Below are positions 7,468 to 15,378 of a DNA stretch of 64,000 bases, piece by piece. The notes under the pieces were generated by a model. That model ran no database searches, was not told the origin of the DNA, and worked only from the letters and a program-made list of their open reading frames with translations. Origin of the DNA: a virus; the IMG/VR virus record IMGVR_UViG_3300032267_000607, positions 80,835 through 144,834 of that record. One strand, given 5' to 3'. Position numbers and translations under genes: made by a program. Every line of letters starts with the position of its first letter. Positions within the stretch are counted from its first letter, which is position 1.

Positions 7468-7936
7468 TATAACACCAAAAGAAGCATTACAAGAGTGGTT
7501 GGCGAGACTTAAAATACCTCGCCAAGCACTTGATGGTCATTCTATATGTCCATTTAGTAAAGGAGTCAGTGTACCTACACCTGAAGACTTAAACATCGAT
7601 AACTCTTTTCGTCCTCCTGCATTATGGGAGATTAAAAAAATTAAAATTTACAACATAATCAATCCGAATATTACACCAACAGAATTAGATGAATGGTGTG
7701 ATTATTACATAAACAAATATGAAAATTATATGTTTATAGCAGACCATAAAGACAGAGATACACACATTAATGGAATTAAAACAAATAATGGTTATTTTAA
7801 CTTTATGTTAGTTCAAAGTTTGCCTGAATTGAATGAAGCACGTAGAAATTTATTAAAAACAACCAACTATTATAGTTTCTGGGATCCTGAATATTTAAAA
7901 GATACTTGGAATAATAGTTTTGATAAAGAAGAATAA
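7451..7936 (+). CDS. Conserved protein with a GHSICPFSKG motif, unknown (161 aa)
   Basis: The frame overlaps the end of speD and has no ATG near its start; TTG at 7451 (or ATT at 7448) is the only usable start after an in-frame stop at 7436. Near residue 30 it has GHSICPFSKG, a Cys-Pro-Phe motif, followed by an alpha/beta body. I do not know the family well enough to assign a function. It is followed two bases later by the amidinotransferase gene, so the two may act together. Confidence 0.65.
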   Translation: MLDKHNITPKEALQEWLARLKIPRQALDGHSICPFSKGVSVPTPEDLNIDNSFRPPALWEIKKIKIYNIINPNITPTELDEWCDYYINKYENYMFIADHKDRDTHINGIKTNNGYFNFMLVQSLPELNEARRNLLKTTNYYSFWDPEYLKDTWNNSFDKEE

Positions 7937-7938
7937 TT

Positions 7939-9021
7939 ATGAGTGTTTGGACAGATTATGATCCGTTGAAAGAAATTATTATAGGAAGTATTCCTACACC
8001 TGAATACTTTTCAAACTTTCTAAAACCAGATATCCTAGAAGTCCTTACACCCATTATAAAAGAAACACATGAAGACTTAAACAAGTTTGCTAATATATGT
8101 ATTTCTTTAGGAGTAAAAGTATATAGACCAAAAGTGTTAGACTTTCGTGAACCACTTAGACTTCCAGGATTTAAAATTAAGAATCCAATATCACCTTTAG
8201 TGCCAAGAGATAGTTATCTTGTTTATGGTAATACAATTTATTCTTCATATACTAGTATGGCTGATAGATGGTTAGAGTCATTATCATTCTACGATATCTT
8301 TATGGAAAAGTTTGTAGAAGGATATAATTGGTTATCAACACCAGTACCACAATTAAAAGACTTTAGACCTGACACTCAATGGTACACGCATGGTGGCGAT
8401 CGTTATGGAGTAGAATTAAAAGATAAAATATTATGGCATTGTGCTACTATGTACAAATGTGGTGATAGTTTAATTATTAATTCTTCGGGTCCAGGAACTA
8501 AATTAGGATATGACTGGATGCAACGTAATATACCTGATACTAAATTTATAAAGAATTCAAATAAGCCACACAAAGGATGGGGACATATAGATCAATTTTT
8601 CTTTCAAACGGATGATAATACAGTATTTTGTACTAATAAAAATTATGTCCCAGATGTATTCCTAAATAATAGTAAGTTCAAAGTACATGAATTTGGTCAC
8701 TTAATTAAAGATGTAGATATGAAACAATATGAACATCGTCTAGCACAAACAGATGGTAAATATAGTATTGAATGGATTGATGAGTGGATAGATGAATGGA
8801 GAGGTTTCGCACAAGAAGTAGCATTTGATAGTAATGTAGTTGTAGTTGATAGTAAAAATGTAATTGTCACTAATGAACAACCAGCATTATCAAATTGGTT
8901 TAAAGAATTTGGTATAACACTACATCCTGTTAATTTAAGACAGGGTGGTTTTTGGGATGGTGGTGTTCACTGTTTATCGCTTGATATTAAAAGAGATGGA
9001 GAGAAAAGAAATATCGTATGA
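7939..9021 (+). CDS. Amidinotransferase-like protein (arginine:amine amidinotransferase fold)
   Basis: A 360-residue protein of the glycine/inosamine-phosphate amidinotransferase family, which moves the amidino group of arginine to an amine. Family marks are the N-terminal DPLKEIIIG, the GHID motif (H216, D218) and the nucleophile Cys345 in GGVHCLSLD near the C terminus. By-eye alignment puts His167 (WHCATMYKCG) where the family has the catalytic Asp (FDAADFIRAG in human AGAT, D254), so one triad member seems replaced. The enzyme may have changed chemistry or substrate. Amines made through the polyamine pathway (speD upstream) would be plausible acceptors; that link is inference. It overlaps the next oxygenase-like gene by four bases. 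Confidence 0.82.
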   Translation: MSVWTDYDPLKEIIIGSIPTPEYFSNFLKPDILEVLTPIIKETHEDLNKFANICISLGVKVYRPKVLDFREPLRLPGFKIKNPISPLVPRDSYLVYGNTIYSSYTSMADRWLESLSFYDIFMEKFVEGYNWLSTPVPQLKDFRPDTQWYTHGGDRYGVELKDKILWHCATMYKCGDSLIINSSGPGTKLGYDWMQRNIPDTKFIKNSNKPHKGWGHIDQFFFQTDDNTVFCTNKNYVPDVFLNNSKFKVHEFGHLIKDVDMKQYEHRLAQTDGKYSIEWIDEWIDEWRGFAQEVAFDSNVVVVDSKNVIVTNEQPALSNWFKEFGITLHPVNLRQGGFWDGGVHCLSLDIKRDGEKRNIV

Positions 9022-10016
9022 GAAAAATTTATAACTGGATTAATCCAACCTATTATGTAGATTATGATAAATTAAAGGATGTAATAGTTCCTTTGATGCA
9101 AGAAGATTTACGTGAATGGATGATTAACAATCCGATCGAAACAAGCACTGAGTGTGCTTATGCTCCACCAGAAGAAGTAGAAGAAAAGATATTATCCAAA
9201 AAAGAAGAGTTGAAGGCACATAAAAATCGAGCAATTGCTTATAAAGAAATTCTTACAGATGAAGCTGAAAGAAAACATTACAATGATTGGCGTTCTATTG
9301 ATTTTCTTTATGAGTGTAAATGGAATAAAGAAGTTTTTAAAAGATCTTGGCAATTAATGTCTGAATGTAAAGGTATTAAACAAATCTTTATTAATTTTAT
9401 AAAACCAAATGGAATTATAACACCACATTTAGATACTTCTACTTGGGAAAAGATAGAAGAAGATTGGGGTTTGCCACTTTATTCATTAGAGGGTGGAAGT
9501 ATTATTGCTACATTATTTACAGGTATGAAAAACAGAGAAGAAAAGACTGTTGGAATGAAAGTAAATGGTGTTTATAAGTTTCCATTAGCAGGAGAATTAG
9601 TTTGTTTTGATGGAAGATGGAATGAACATCAAATGTGGAACAACACAAACGAGTGGAGAATTACAGCAGTAATAGATATTGATAGAAAATACTTTACTCA
9701 AGTGTTAGAGGATGTTGATGAAGAAAAGAAAGAAATAAACAGACCAAAAGATAGTCTTACGATAACAGAAAATGCAACAATTAAATTTCAAAAATCTTTT
9801 AGTAAAGAAGAAGTAGAATATTATTTAAATCATGGTTTAACTGAAAAAATAGAATTTTTAAAAGAAAAAATACTTTGGTTGAATGAATATTCTGGGCGTA
9901 AAATATACGCAGACCATTTAGATGAAATTTCAACAACAACTTTTTTAAATGCTAATATAACAAAAATAGATATATATTTTAAAAATTATAAGGAATATTA
10001 TGTACATAGCACCTAA
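9018..10016 (+). CDS. Asp/Asn beta-hydroxylase-like dioxygenase (paralogue 4, long form)
   Basis: A 332-residue protein, the longest of the eight. Residues 1-220 are the dioxygenase-like domain with HLD (H137, D139), distal His204 in NEHQMW and Arg214 in WRITAV, the pattern of the aspartyl/asparaginyl beta-hydroxylase superfamily. The block LVCFDG just before the distal His is shared by all members of this downstream subfamily. Residues about 235-332 are an added charged helical domain not present in the others. Start overlaps the amidinotransferase stop. Confidence 0.75.
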   Translation: MRKIYNWINPTYYVDYDKLKDVIVPLMQEDLREWMINNPIETSTECAYAPPEEVEEKILSKKEELKAHKNRAIAYKEILTDEAERKHYNDWRSIDFLYECKWNKEVFKRSWQLMSECKGIKQIFINFIKPNGIITPHLDTSTWEKIEEDWGLPLYSLEGGSIIATLFTGMKNREEKTVGMKVNGVYKFPLAGELVCFDGRWNEHQMWNNTNEWRITAVIDIDRKYFTQVLEDVDEEKKEINRPKDSLTITENATIKFQKSFSKEEVEYYLNHGLTEKIEFLKEKILWLNEYSGRKIYADHLDEISTTTFLNANITKIDIYFKNYKEYYVHST

Positions 10017-10686
10017 TTCATATATTAATTATGTTCAATTATTAGATCATTATCCTAAATTAGTTGAGGATATGAATAAATGGCTTAATACACATACACC
10101 AGAAAGAGATTCAATTGCTGTATATTCTGATGATCCTGCAAATAAGTTTTTGTCCACTACAACAAACTTTGTAGAAAGCTGGACAACTGAAGAAGAAAAG
10201 CAACATCGTTATGATTGGAAATCTATTCCTGTGTTTTTTGAAAAAGCGTGGAACACAAAAGACTTTCCTAGATTTTCAGAATTTGGTAAAGATTTAAAAG
10301 GATTGAGACAATGTCTTATTAATTTTATTGCTCCACGTGGTAAAATTACAATACATAAAGATCACGACAATTGGGGTAAGATGACAGAAGATTGGGGATT
10401 TAAGTGTGAAGGATATTCATTAGTTGCTACTTTAAAAACAGGAATGAAAAAAGCTACAGATAAAACAGTAGGAACATGTATTAGAGATATTAAAACTGGA
10501 ACTGACACTTGGAGTTATGCATTAGTAAATGAATTTGTTTGTTTTGATGGATTAAATTATAACCATGCAATTACTAACAATACAGATGAATGGAGAATTT
10601 CAGCAGTATTTGATATTGATAAAGAAAAATTTGATCCTAGTTTTGTTAAAACTGATAAACAAGTTTGTGATTATTATGTGGATTGA
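10000..10686 (+). CDS. Asp/Asn beta-hydroxylase-like dioxygenase (paralogue 5)
   Basis: A 228-residue protein with HKD (H119, D121), distal His189 in YNHAIT and Arg199 in WRISAV. The N terminus follows the array's shared pattern of an aromatic/Ile start and Tyr-x-x-Tyr (MYIAPNSYINY). It overlaps the previous gene by 17 bases and the next by 11. All three iron ligands are kept, so it is likely active. Confidence 0.75.
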   Translation: MYIAPNSYINYVQLLDHYPKLVEDMNKWLNTHTPERDSIAVYSDDPANKFLSTTTNFVESWTTEEEKQHRYDWKSIPVFFEKAWNTKDFPRFSEFGKDLKGLRQCLINFIAPRGKITIHKDHDNWGKMTEDWGFKCEGYSLVATLKTGMKKATDKTVGTCIRDIKTGTDTWSYALVNEFVCFDGLNYNHAITNNTDEWRISAVFDIDKEKFDPSFVKTDKQVCDYYVD

Positions 10687-11359
10687 TGTAAAAAGATATA
10701 AAGATTATAAAAAATTATTTGATTATCAAAATATTTTAAATCTAGACATAAAAAACTGGTTAAAAAACAATGATCCTATAAAGAATACAGAACCAGTTTA
10801 TGAAGAAAGAGCAAGTAGTCAAGAGTCATATGGGAAACTTAATCCTGATGGTACTATAACTTCTATCAGTTCGAAGTTTAGTGAACCACCAGCAGATCCT
10901 ACAAAGAATCCAGAAGAATACGCACACAGAAAAGATTGGAGATGCGTAGGTGGGTTTTATGAACGTACATGGAACACAAAAATAATAAAAGAATCATTAA
11001 AAGCTTTAACTATGTTAAGTGGTTTAAAACAATTAAATATAAATTTTCTTTGTCCCTTTGGTAAAATAACTTCTCATTTAGACGATGGTGGGTGGAAAAA
11101 AATATCAGAAGATTGGGGTAAAGAAACTTACGGATATAGTATAGTACAAACAATTCAATCAGGTATGACTGAATCATCATCAGAGTTAGTTGGCATGCGT
11201 GTAAATGATGTTGATAAATATCCATTAGTTGGAGAATTAGTTTGCTTTGATGGTATAAAAGGATTACATAGCATGTGGAATAATACAAATATATGGCGTA
11301 TTACTGCTGTGTATGATATAGATATAAACGCATTTAATAAATATAGTATATGTGGATAG
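10676..11359 (+). CDS. Asp/Asn beta-hydroxylase-like dioxygenase (paralogue 6)
   Basis: I start at ATG 10676 (MWIDVKRYKDY) because the paralogues at 11350 and 11979 begin the same way; a longer frame from 10565 is only overlap with the previous gene. The 227-residue protein has HLD (H134, D136), distal His198 in GLHSMW and Arg208 in WRITAV. The block GELVCFDG precedes the distal His. Overlaps the next gene by 10 bases. Confidence 0.75.
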   Translation: MWIDVKRYKDYKKLFDYQNILNLDIKNWLKNNDPIKNTEPVYEERASSQESYGKLNPDGTITSISSKFSEPPADPTKNPEEYAHRKDWRCVGGFYERTWNTKIIKESLKALTMLSGLKQLNINFLCPFGKITSHLDDGGWKKISEDWGKETYGYSIVQTIQSGMTESSSELVGMRVNDVDKYPLVGELVCFDGIKGLHSMWNNTNIWRITAVYDIDINAFNKYSICG

Positions 11360-11937
11360 ACGCAACAAAATATAAACATTACGAAGTTCTTAAAACAAGT
11401 TTAATTCCTGCATTGGAGTTAGACTACAATAGATTCATTCGTAAATTTGATATTACAGAAACAGGTGTAAATGTATTTCGATTTGAATATCCTAATCGAG
11501 AAGACGATCATGCTGATGATTGGTGGGCTATACCACTTATTCAAGGAGGTGAAGCAGTACCACCTTTAAGAAATCCATGGCAACATGCAACAGCAAGTTT
11601 AAAAGAAATTCCTGGAGTATTTCAATCAATCGTAAATTTTATAAAACCAAATGGTGGATTGCCAATGCATCATGACTTTGGTAGTTGGCAAAGAATAGAA
11701 GAAGCATTAGGTTATCCAGTAAAAGGATATACAATAGCTATTGGTATTGACATGCCATCAAACGATCCGAATATTTGTGGTATGGAATTTGAAAATGATA
11801 CTTTTCCAAGAACTTATGGAAATAAGGAAATAGTAGCATTTAATGGACGTGACTTTATGCATAAAGTATGGAATAAAACAGGAAATTGGCGTGTTTCTTG
11901 TGTAATTGATACTGATATAAAGGATTGGAACAATTAA
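11350..11937 (+). CDS. Asp/Asn beta-hydroxylase-like dioxygenase (paralogue 7)
   Basis: A 195-residue protein starting MWIDATKYKHY. Iron ligands are HHD (H107, D109) and His171 in FMHKVW; Arg181 follows in WRVSCV. The block before the distal His reads IVAFNG instead of LVCFDG, which groups it with paralogue 8. It ends the tightly overlapping part of the array; a promoter follows. Confidence 0.75.
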   Translation: MWIDATKYKHYEVLKTSLIPALELDYNRFIRKFDITETGVNVFRFEYPNREDDHADDWWAIPLIQGGEAVPPLRNPWQHATASLKEIPGVFQSIVNFIKPNGGLPMHHDFGSWQRIEEALGYPVKGYTIAIGIDMPSNDPNICGMEFENDTFPRTYGNKEIVAFNGRDFMHKVWNKTGNWRVSCVIDTDIKDWNN

Positions 11938-11942
11938 AACCC

Positions 11943-11971
11943 TTTACATACAATAAAAAATATAGTATAAT
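11943..11971 (+). promoter_or_regulatory. Sigma70-like promoter (TTTACA-N17-TATAAT)
   Basis: TTTACA at 11943-11948 and TATAAT at 11966-11971 are separated by exactly 17 bases. The same CTTTAC[A/T]-N17-TATAAT layout recurs at five other places in this window, so this is a consistent early/host-type promoter. Transcription would start near 11978, right at the ATG of paralogue 8 at 11979. Confidence 0.75.
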
Positions 11972-11978
11972 ATAATCT

Positions 11979-12578
11979 ATGTGGCTTGGAAATCCTACAT
12001 CTTATTCAAATTATAGTGCTTTAAGTGCTATGATGATTGCTTTAATGAGCGACTATGCTGAATGGCGAAGTCAAAGATCATTCGAAGATACAGTAAATGC
12101 TGACGATCGTTATTCTATGCCTATTAATAATAGAGGTGGGTTTAAAGCATTACCATTGATTGATGCTCGTAAAATAAACGAACAATTAGAAGATAGATAT
12201 CTTTGGAAACGTACTACTACTCAATTCTATAATATTCCTGGAGCAATAGACTTATGTGTCAATATGATACGTCCAGGAAAAATGTTGCCAGTACATCACG
12301 ATGGTTATGTTTGGGATTGGATACGTCAAAGTATGGGAGATCCTACAATTGAAGGATATACTGTAAGTTTTGGTATTGATATACCTGAACCTGAAAAGCA
12401 AGCATTATTATTTGATGGTGAAAAGAAAATCTGGAAGACAGGTGAGTTTGTAGCATTTAACGGACACGATATTCAACACAGTTTAAAAAATGAAGCAACA
12501 AACCCAGAGCATTGGCGAGTGACGGCTGTAATGGAAATTGATAAAAAATATTTTAACAACTATTCTGTTGGTTTATGA
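11979..12578 (+). CDS. Asp/Asn beta-hydroxylase-like dioxygenase (paralogue 8)
   Basis: A 199-residue protein with HHD (H106, D108), distal His167 in DIQHSL and Arg180 in WRVTAV; it keeps the VAFNG block. The N terminus MWLGNPTSYSNY matches the other paralogues, so the start at 11979 is right even though it has no ribosome binding site and sits about where the upstream promoter would start its RNA; the message may be leaderless. Unlike the other members it has its own strong promoter, so it may be expressed early. Overlaps the next gene by four bases. Confidence 0.75.
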   Translation: MWLGNPTSYSNYSALSAMMIALMSDYAEWRSQRSFEDTVNADDRYSMPINNRGGFKALPLIDARKINEQLEDRYLWKRTTTQFYNIPGAIDLCVNMIRPGKMLPVHHDGYVWDWIRQSMGDPTIEGYTVSFGIDIPEPEKQALLFDGEKKIWKTGEFVAFNGHDIQHSLKNEATNPEHWRVTAVMEIDKKYFNNYSVGL

Positions 12579-12838
12579 GTTTAGATAACGATCAATTACA
12601 ACAAGAAATTTACGATGATATATTTAAGAATGCTATGGATCTTATAGTTAAACATTCAAGTAATTTAGAAGTTAATCAATTAGTTTCAAGTACGATGCTC
12701 GCAATAGCTATTCGTTTTTATAAATCAGCTTTAACTGATTTAGATTATCAAAAATTTTTAAATTCAATTATAGAAGTTGGACAAGAAGCAAGACCATTTG
12801 GTGTTGCTGAAATATTACCAAAAAGAAAATTGAATTAA
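12575..12838 (+). CDS. Hypothetical helical protein (87 aa)
   Basis: An 87-residue all-helical protein linked to paralogue 8 by an ATGA overlap. It resembles small conserved proteins of T4-like marine phages only in general character; no function can be assigned. Its stop codon forms the first bases of the late-promoter-like element that follows. Confidence 0.65.
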   Translation: MSLDNDQLQQEIYDDIFKNAMDLIVKHSSNLEVNQLVSSTMLAIAIRFYKSALTDLDYQKFLNSIIEVGQEARPFGVAEILPKRKLN

Positions 12839-12845
12839 CTAAATA
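12836..12845 (+). promoter_or_regulatory. Putative late promoter (TAACTAAATA)
   Basis: Second exact copy of TAACTAAATA, here overlapping the stop of the preceding gene. It is followed by AGAGGAGGG, a strong ribosome binding site, and the ATG of a 34-residue membrane gene at 12873. Late-promoter identity is inferred from likeness to the T4 late consensus. Confidence 0.4.
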
Positions 12846-12872
12846 GGTTTGCTTTTAACAGAGGAGGGTATT

Positions 12873-12977
12873 ATGACTCTTTTTGTTTATGAAGTAATAG
12901 TTCTTATTTTATCTGTTATTATGTTAGGAATATCTGTTTTTTATATGTTTAAAATTGACAAAGCAAAGAAAAAATAA
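12873..12977 (+). CDS. Tiny membrane protein (34 aa)
   Basis: A 34-residue protein with a strong ribosome binding site (GAGGAGGG) 7 bases before the ATG. Residues 3-25 are one hydrophobic membrane span and the C terminus is basic (KIDKAKKK), giving an N-out/C-in topology. It lies about 850 bases upstream of the GH19 endolysin gene, with two unknown genes between; a holin or anti-holin role is possible but unproven. Confidence 0.6.
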   Translation: MTLFVYEVIVLILSVIMLGISVFYMFKIDKAKKK

Positions 12978-12992
12978 TTATTATTTTATACT

Positions 12993-13568
12993 ATGAATAT
13001 CTTTTACTTAGATAAAAATCCTAAAATTTGTGCGACAATGCACTGCGATAAACATGTAGTCAAAATGATTATAGAGTATGCGCAGTTATTGTCAACTGCG
13101 CACCGAGTCCTAGACGGAACTTCAAACAACATCCTTACCAAATCAAAACGCAAATATACCACTTGGATTCATCCAACTCCATTAATGGAATCTACATTGT
13201 ATAAATCTACTATGAAGAATCATCCATCAGCTATATGGGTTCGTGAGAGTGTGTCACATTATGAGTATTTGAAAGAATTATGGAAACATTTATCAGACGA
13301 ATATACTCATCGTTATGGTAAGACACATAGCACTTATATCAAATTAAAAGATGTATTAAAATTAAATCCAATCAACATACCTAATATTCCATTCAAAGAT
13401 CCACCACCAGCAATGAGTAATTTTCCATTATGTATTGTACCAAATAATAGTCTTTACTCTTATTATAATTATTACATAGTGGCAAAGAATTATTTTGCTA
13501 AATGGACTAATCGACCGATACCTGAATGGTACTCAACAGGGTTATCAACAAAGAAATTATATGCCTAA
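12993..13568 (+). CDS. Conserved phage protein with CDKHVVKM motif (191 aa)
   Basis: A 191-residue protein whose N terminus (FYLDKNPKICATMHCDKHVVKM, here split for brevity) and the later HPSAIWVRES and YTHRYGKTHS segments are marks of a conserved protein family of T4-like marine phages. The pattern of conserved His, Lys and Trp suggests an enzyme or nucleic-acid-binding protein, but I know no assigned function. Overlaps the following gene by 8 bases. Confidence 0.75.
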   Translation: MNIFYLDKNPKICATMHCDKHVVKMIIEYAQLLSTAHRVLDGTSNNILTKSKRKYTTWIHPTPLMESTLYKSTMKNHPSAIWVRESVSHYEYLKELWKHLSDEYTHRYGKTHSTYIKLKDVLKLNPINIPNIPFKDPPPAMSNFPLCIVPNNSLYSYYNYYIVAKNYFAKWTNRPIPEWYSTGLSTKKLYA

Positions 13569-13821
13569 TTATACATTTGAAAATAAAAAAACTAAAAAAG
13601 AATTTTCATTAACAATGAAAATGGATGAACTTGAATTATATTTAAAAGCAAATCCAGATGTTCAACAAATATTTAATACATTTCCTGGAATTGCTGCACC
13701 ATGGAACGTTGGAGGTGTGACTGGAAAAGCTACAAATGCAAAAAAAGGTTTTAAAGAGGTATTAAATAGAATACACAAACGTACTCCTGGAAGTCGTTTA
13801 AATAAAACAACGGACATGTAA
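13561..13821 (+). CDS. Small conserved phage protein (86 aa)
   Basis: The start is ATG 13561 overlapping the previous stop. The protein begins with a beta-hairpin-like region (PNYTFENKKTKKEF), has a helical middle and a flexible basic C terminus. Its N-terminal pattern is reminiscent of small FmdB-like or structural proteins in cyanophages, but the paired cysteines of FmdB are absent. No function assigned. Confidence 0.65.
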   Translation: MPNYTFENKKTKKEFSLTMKMDELELYLKANPDVQQIFNTFPGIAAPWNVGGVTGKATNAKKGFKEVLNRIHKRTPGSRLNKTTDM

Positions 13822-13830
13822 GGATAAAAA

Positions 13831-14451
13831 ATGAGTATATTTACAGAAGAAAGATTAGGAAAAGCATTATATTTAACAGATGCAAATACATTAACCAATT
13901 GGTATAATGCCTTACTCGATTCATTACCAGAAGATATGATTGAGAGTCCGAGTCGTATTGCTGGTTTCTTAGCACAAACATCACACGAGTCTGGTAAATA
14001 TAAATTTTTAGCAGAAAATTTAAACTATTCTGATAAAGGTTTATTAAAAACATTCCCAAAATACTTTAATGAGAGTAATGTAATGGATTATGCTCGTAAG
14101 CCAGAAGCAATCGCAAATAGAGTTTATGCGAATCGTATGGGAAATGGTGATGAAGCATCAGGTGATGGTTGGAGATATTGTGGAAGAGGACTTATACAAT
14201 TGACAGGTAAGAATAACTATCAAGCATTTGCTAATAGTGAACAAATGAATATAGAAGAAGTTCCTGATTATTTAATTACATATGTTGGTGCTGTAAGATC
14301 TGCTCTTTGGTTTTGGAATAAAAATAATTTAAATGACACAGCTGATCTCGGAGATTTACTAATGATGACAAAGAAAATAAATGGAGGAACACATGGACTT
14401 GCTGAAAGAACAGCTGAATACAAAAGAATCCTTGAAATATATTCAGCCTAG
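13831..14451 (+). CDS. GH19 chitinase-like endolysin
   Basis: A 206-residue glycoside hydrolase family 19 protein, the lysozyme-superfamily fold used by many phages to cut peptidoglycan. The first catalytic Glu is E53 in TSHESGKY and the second acidic residue is E62 in LAENLNY; the typical segment ANRMGNGDEASGDGWRYCGRG follows around residues 105-125. No signal peptide, so it would need a holin to reach the cell wall. AAGGA precedes the ATG. The exonuclease gene starts within its 3' end. Confidence 0.9.
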   Translation: MSIFTEERLGKALYLTDANTLTNWYNALLDSLPEDMIESPSRIAGFLAQTSHESGKYKFLAENLNYSDKGLLKTFPKYFNESNVMDYARKPEAIANRVYANRMGNGDEASGDGWRYCGRGLIQLTGKNNYQAFANSEQMNIEEVPDYLITYVGAVRSALWFWNKNNLNDTADLGDLLMMTKKINGGTHGLAERTAEYKRILEIYSA

Positions 14452-15133
14452 CAAAAGGTTCACTCATCTTTCAATTGAGTTTCCTAAGTTAGAAAGAATA
14501 GATTCTGCTGGGAGTAGAGTTTATAAAACACCAACAGGAAATCTATATCCTTCAGTGACAAGCATCACATCATTACAAAATAGATCAAGTATTATTGAAT
14601 GGAGGACTAGAGTAGGAAATACTGAAGCAAATCGTATATCAAAACAAGCATCATCACGTGGTACTTTAATTCATAAATGGTCTGAAAAGTATTTACTTAA
14701 TGATGGATTTGAATATGATACAGAAGATTTAGTAGAAACAACTTTGTCTCAAGATTTTACTAATTTTATGCCAGTGTTAAATGAAATTGATAATATAATG
14801 GCACTTGAAACACCTTTATATTCTCATGAATTACAATGTGCTGGTACAGTTGATTGTATAGCTACATTTAAGAATAAAGTTTCTTTAATTGATTTTAAAA
14901 CAGCATCAAGACCAAAAGAAAAGAAATGGATTCAAAACTACTTTATGCAAGCATCAGCATACGCACATATGTTTAAAGAATTAAAAGGACAACCTATACA
15001 ACAAACTGTATTATTGTTTTTAGTAGATGGTGGTGAAACACAAATATTCACTGAGAATCCAAATAGTCATCTTGAGATGTTTAGATTTTATAGAGAACAA
15101 TATAGAAAAGAAAATGAATTGGCAGTCGAATAA
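14393..15133 (+). CDS. PD-(D/E)XK exonuclease (MGME1-like)
   Basis: A 246-residue nuclease. GGAGG at 14384 sits 5 bases before the ATG at 14393, so I choose this start within the lysin gene. Core motifs: Asp154 in AGTVDCI, D167-F-K169 in LIDFKTA, and the following Gln in YFMQASAYA, which is the PD-(D/E)XK pattern of mitochondrial genome maintenance exonuclease 1 and its phage relatives; the N-terminal block YPSVTSITS is also typical. It probably acts in host DNA breakdown or in recombination and replication of phage DNA. Confidence 0.85.
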   Translation: MDLLKEQLNTKESLKYIQPSKRFTHLSIEFPKLERIDSAGSRVYKTPTGNLYPSVTSITSLQNRSSIIEWRTRVGNTEANRISKQASSRGTLIHKWSEKYLLNDGFEYDTEDLVETTLSQDFTNFMPVLNEIDNIMALETPLYSHELQCAGTVDCIATFKNKVSLIDFKTASRPKEKKWIQNYFMQASAYAHMFKELKGQPIQQTVLLFLVDGGETQIFTENPNSHLEMFRFYREQYRKENELAVE

Positions 15134-15296
15134 AGGATTCGTCGCAAAAGAGTATAAAGCATTTGGTGAAAATGCATGGGGTCAAAAAGTATTTGTAATT
15201 AAGTATAAGGGATTTTCTAATGTCACAGTAGAGAATGATTTTAACCAATGGATAAAAGAAGTAGATGACCTCGCAATTGAAAAGAAAACAAAATAA
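15114..15296 (+). CDS. Hypothetical protein (60 aa)
   Basis: A 60-residue protein that starts at ATG 15114 within the end of the exonuclease gene. It looks like a small beta-rich domain with a basic tail (EKKTK). Unknown function. A longer frame from 15027 is only overlap with the exonuclease and was not used. Confidence 0.55.
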   Translation: MNWQSNKGFVAKEYKAFGENAWGQKVFVIKYKGFSNVTVENDFNQWIKEVDDLAIEKKTK

Positions 15297-15378
15297 AACA
15301 TTTAAATCTCCTTTTTTAAGTGGAAGTGATATGAAACATGTACGAACTAAAAGAAATAAGTCCAGCAGAAAATCTTAA
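15265..15378 (+). CDS. Possible small basic peptide (37 aa), doubtful
   Basis: A 37-residue frame from ATG 15265 bridging the 60-residue gene and the aminotransferase gene, overlapping both by about 30-40 bases. It is very rich in Lys, Arg and Ser and has no hydrophobic core. It could be a DNA/RNA-binding peptide or chance; the long overlaps argue against it. Confidence 0.25.
   Translation: MTSQLKRKQNKTFKSPFLSGSDMKHVRTKRNKSSRKS

Noticed and set aside
7939-9021. Arginine deiminase identity for the amidinotransferase-like gene
   Set aside because: The N-terminal DPLKEIIIG, GHID and GGVHC marks and overall length fit the AGAT/StrB1 group better than arginine deiminase.
10565-11359. Longer start (10565) for paralogue 6
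   Set aside because: The paralogues all begin MW or MY close to the conserved Tyr pair, which fits ATG 10676; the extra part is out-of-frame paralogue 5.
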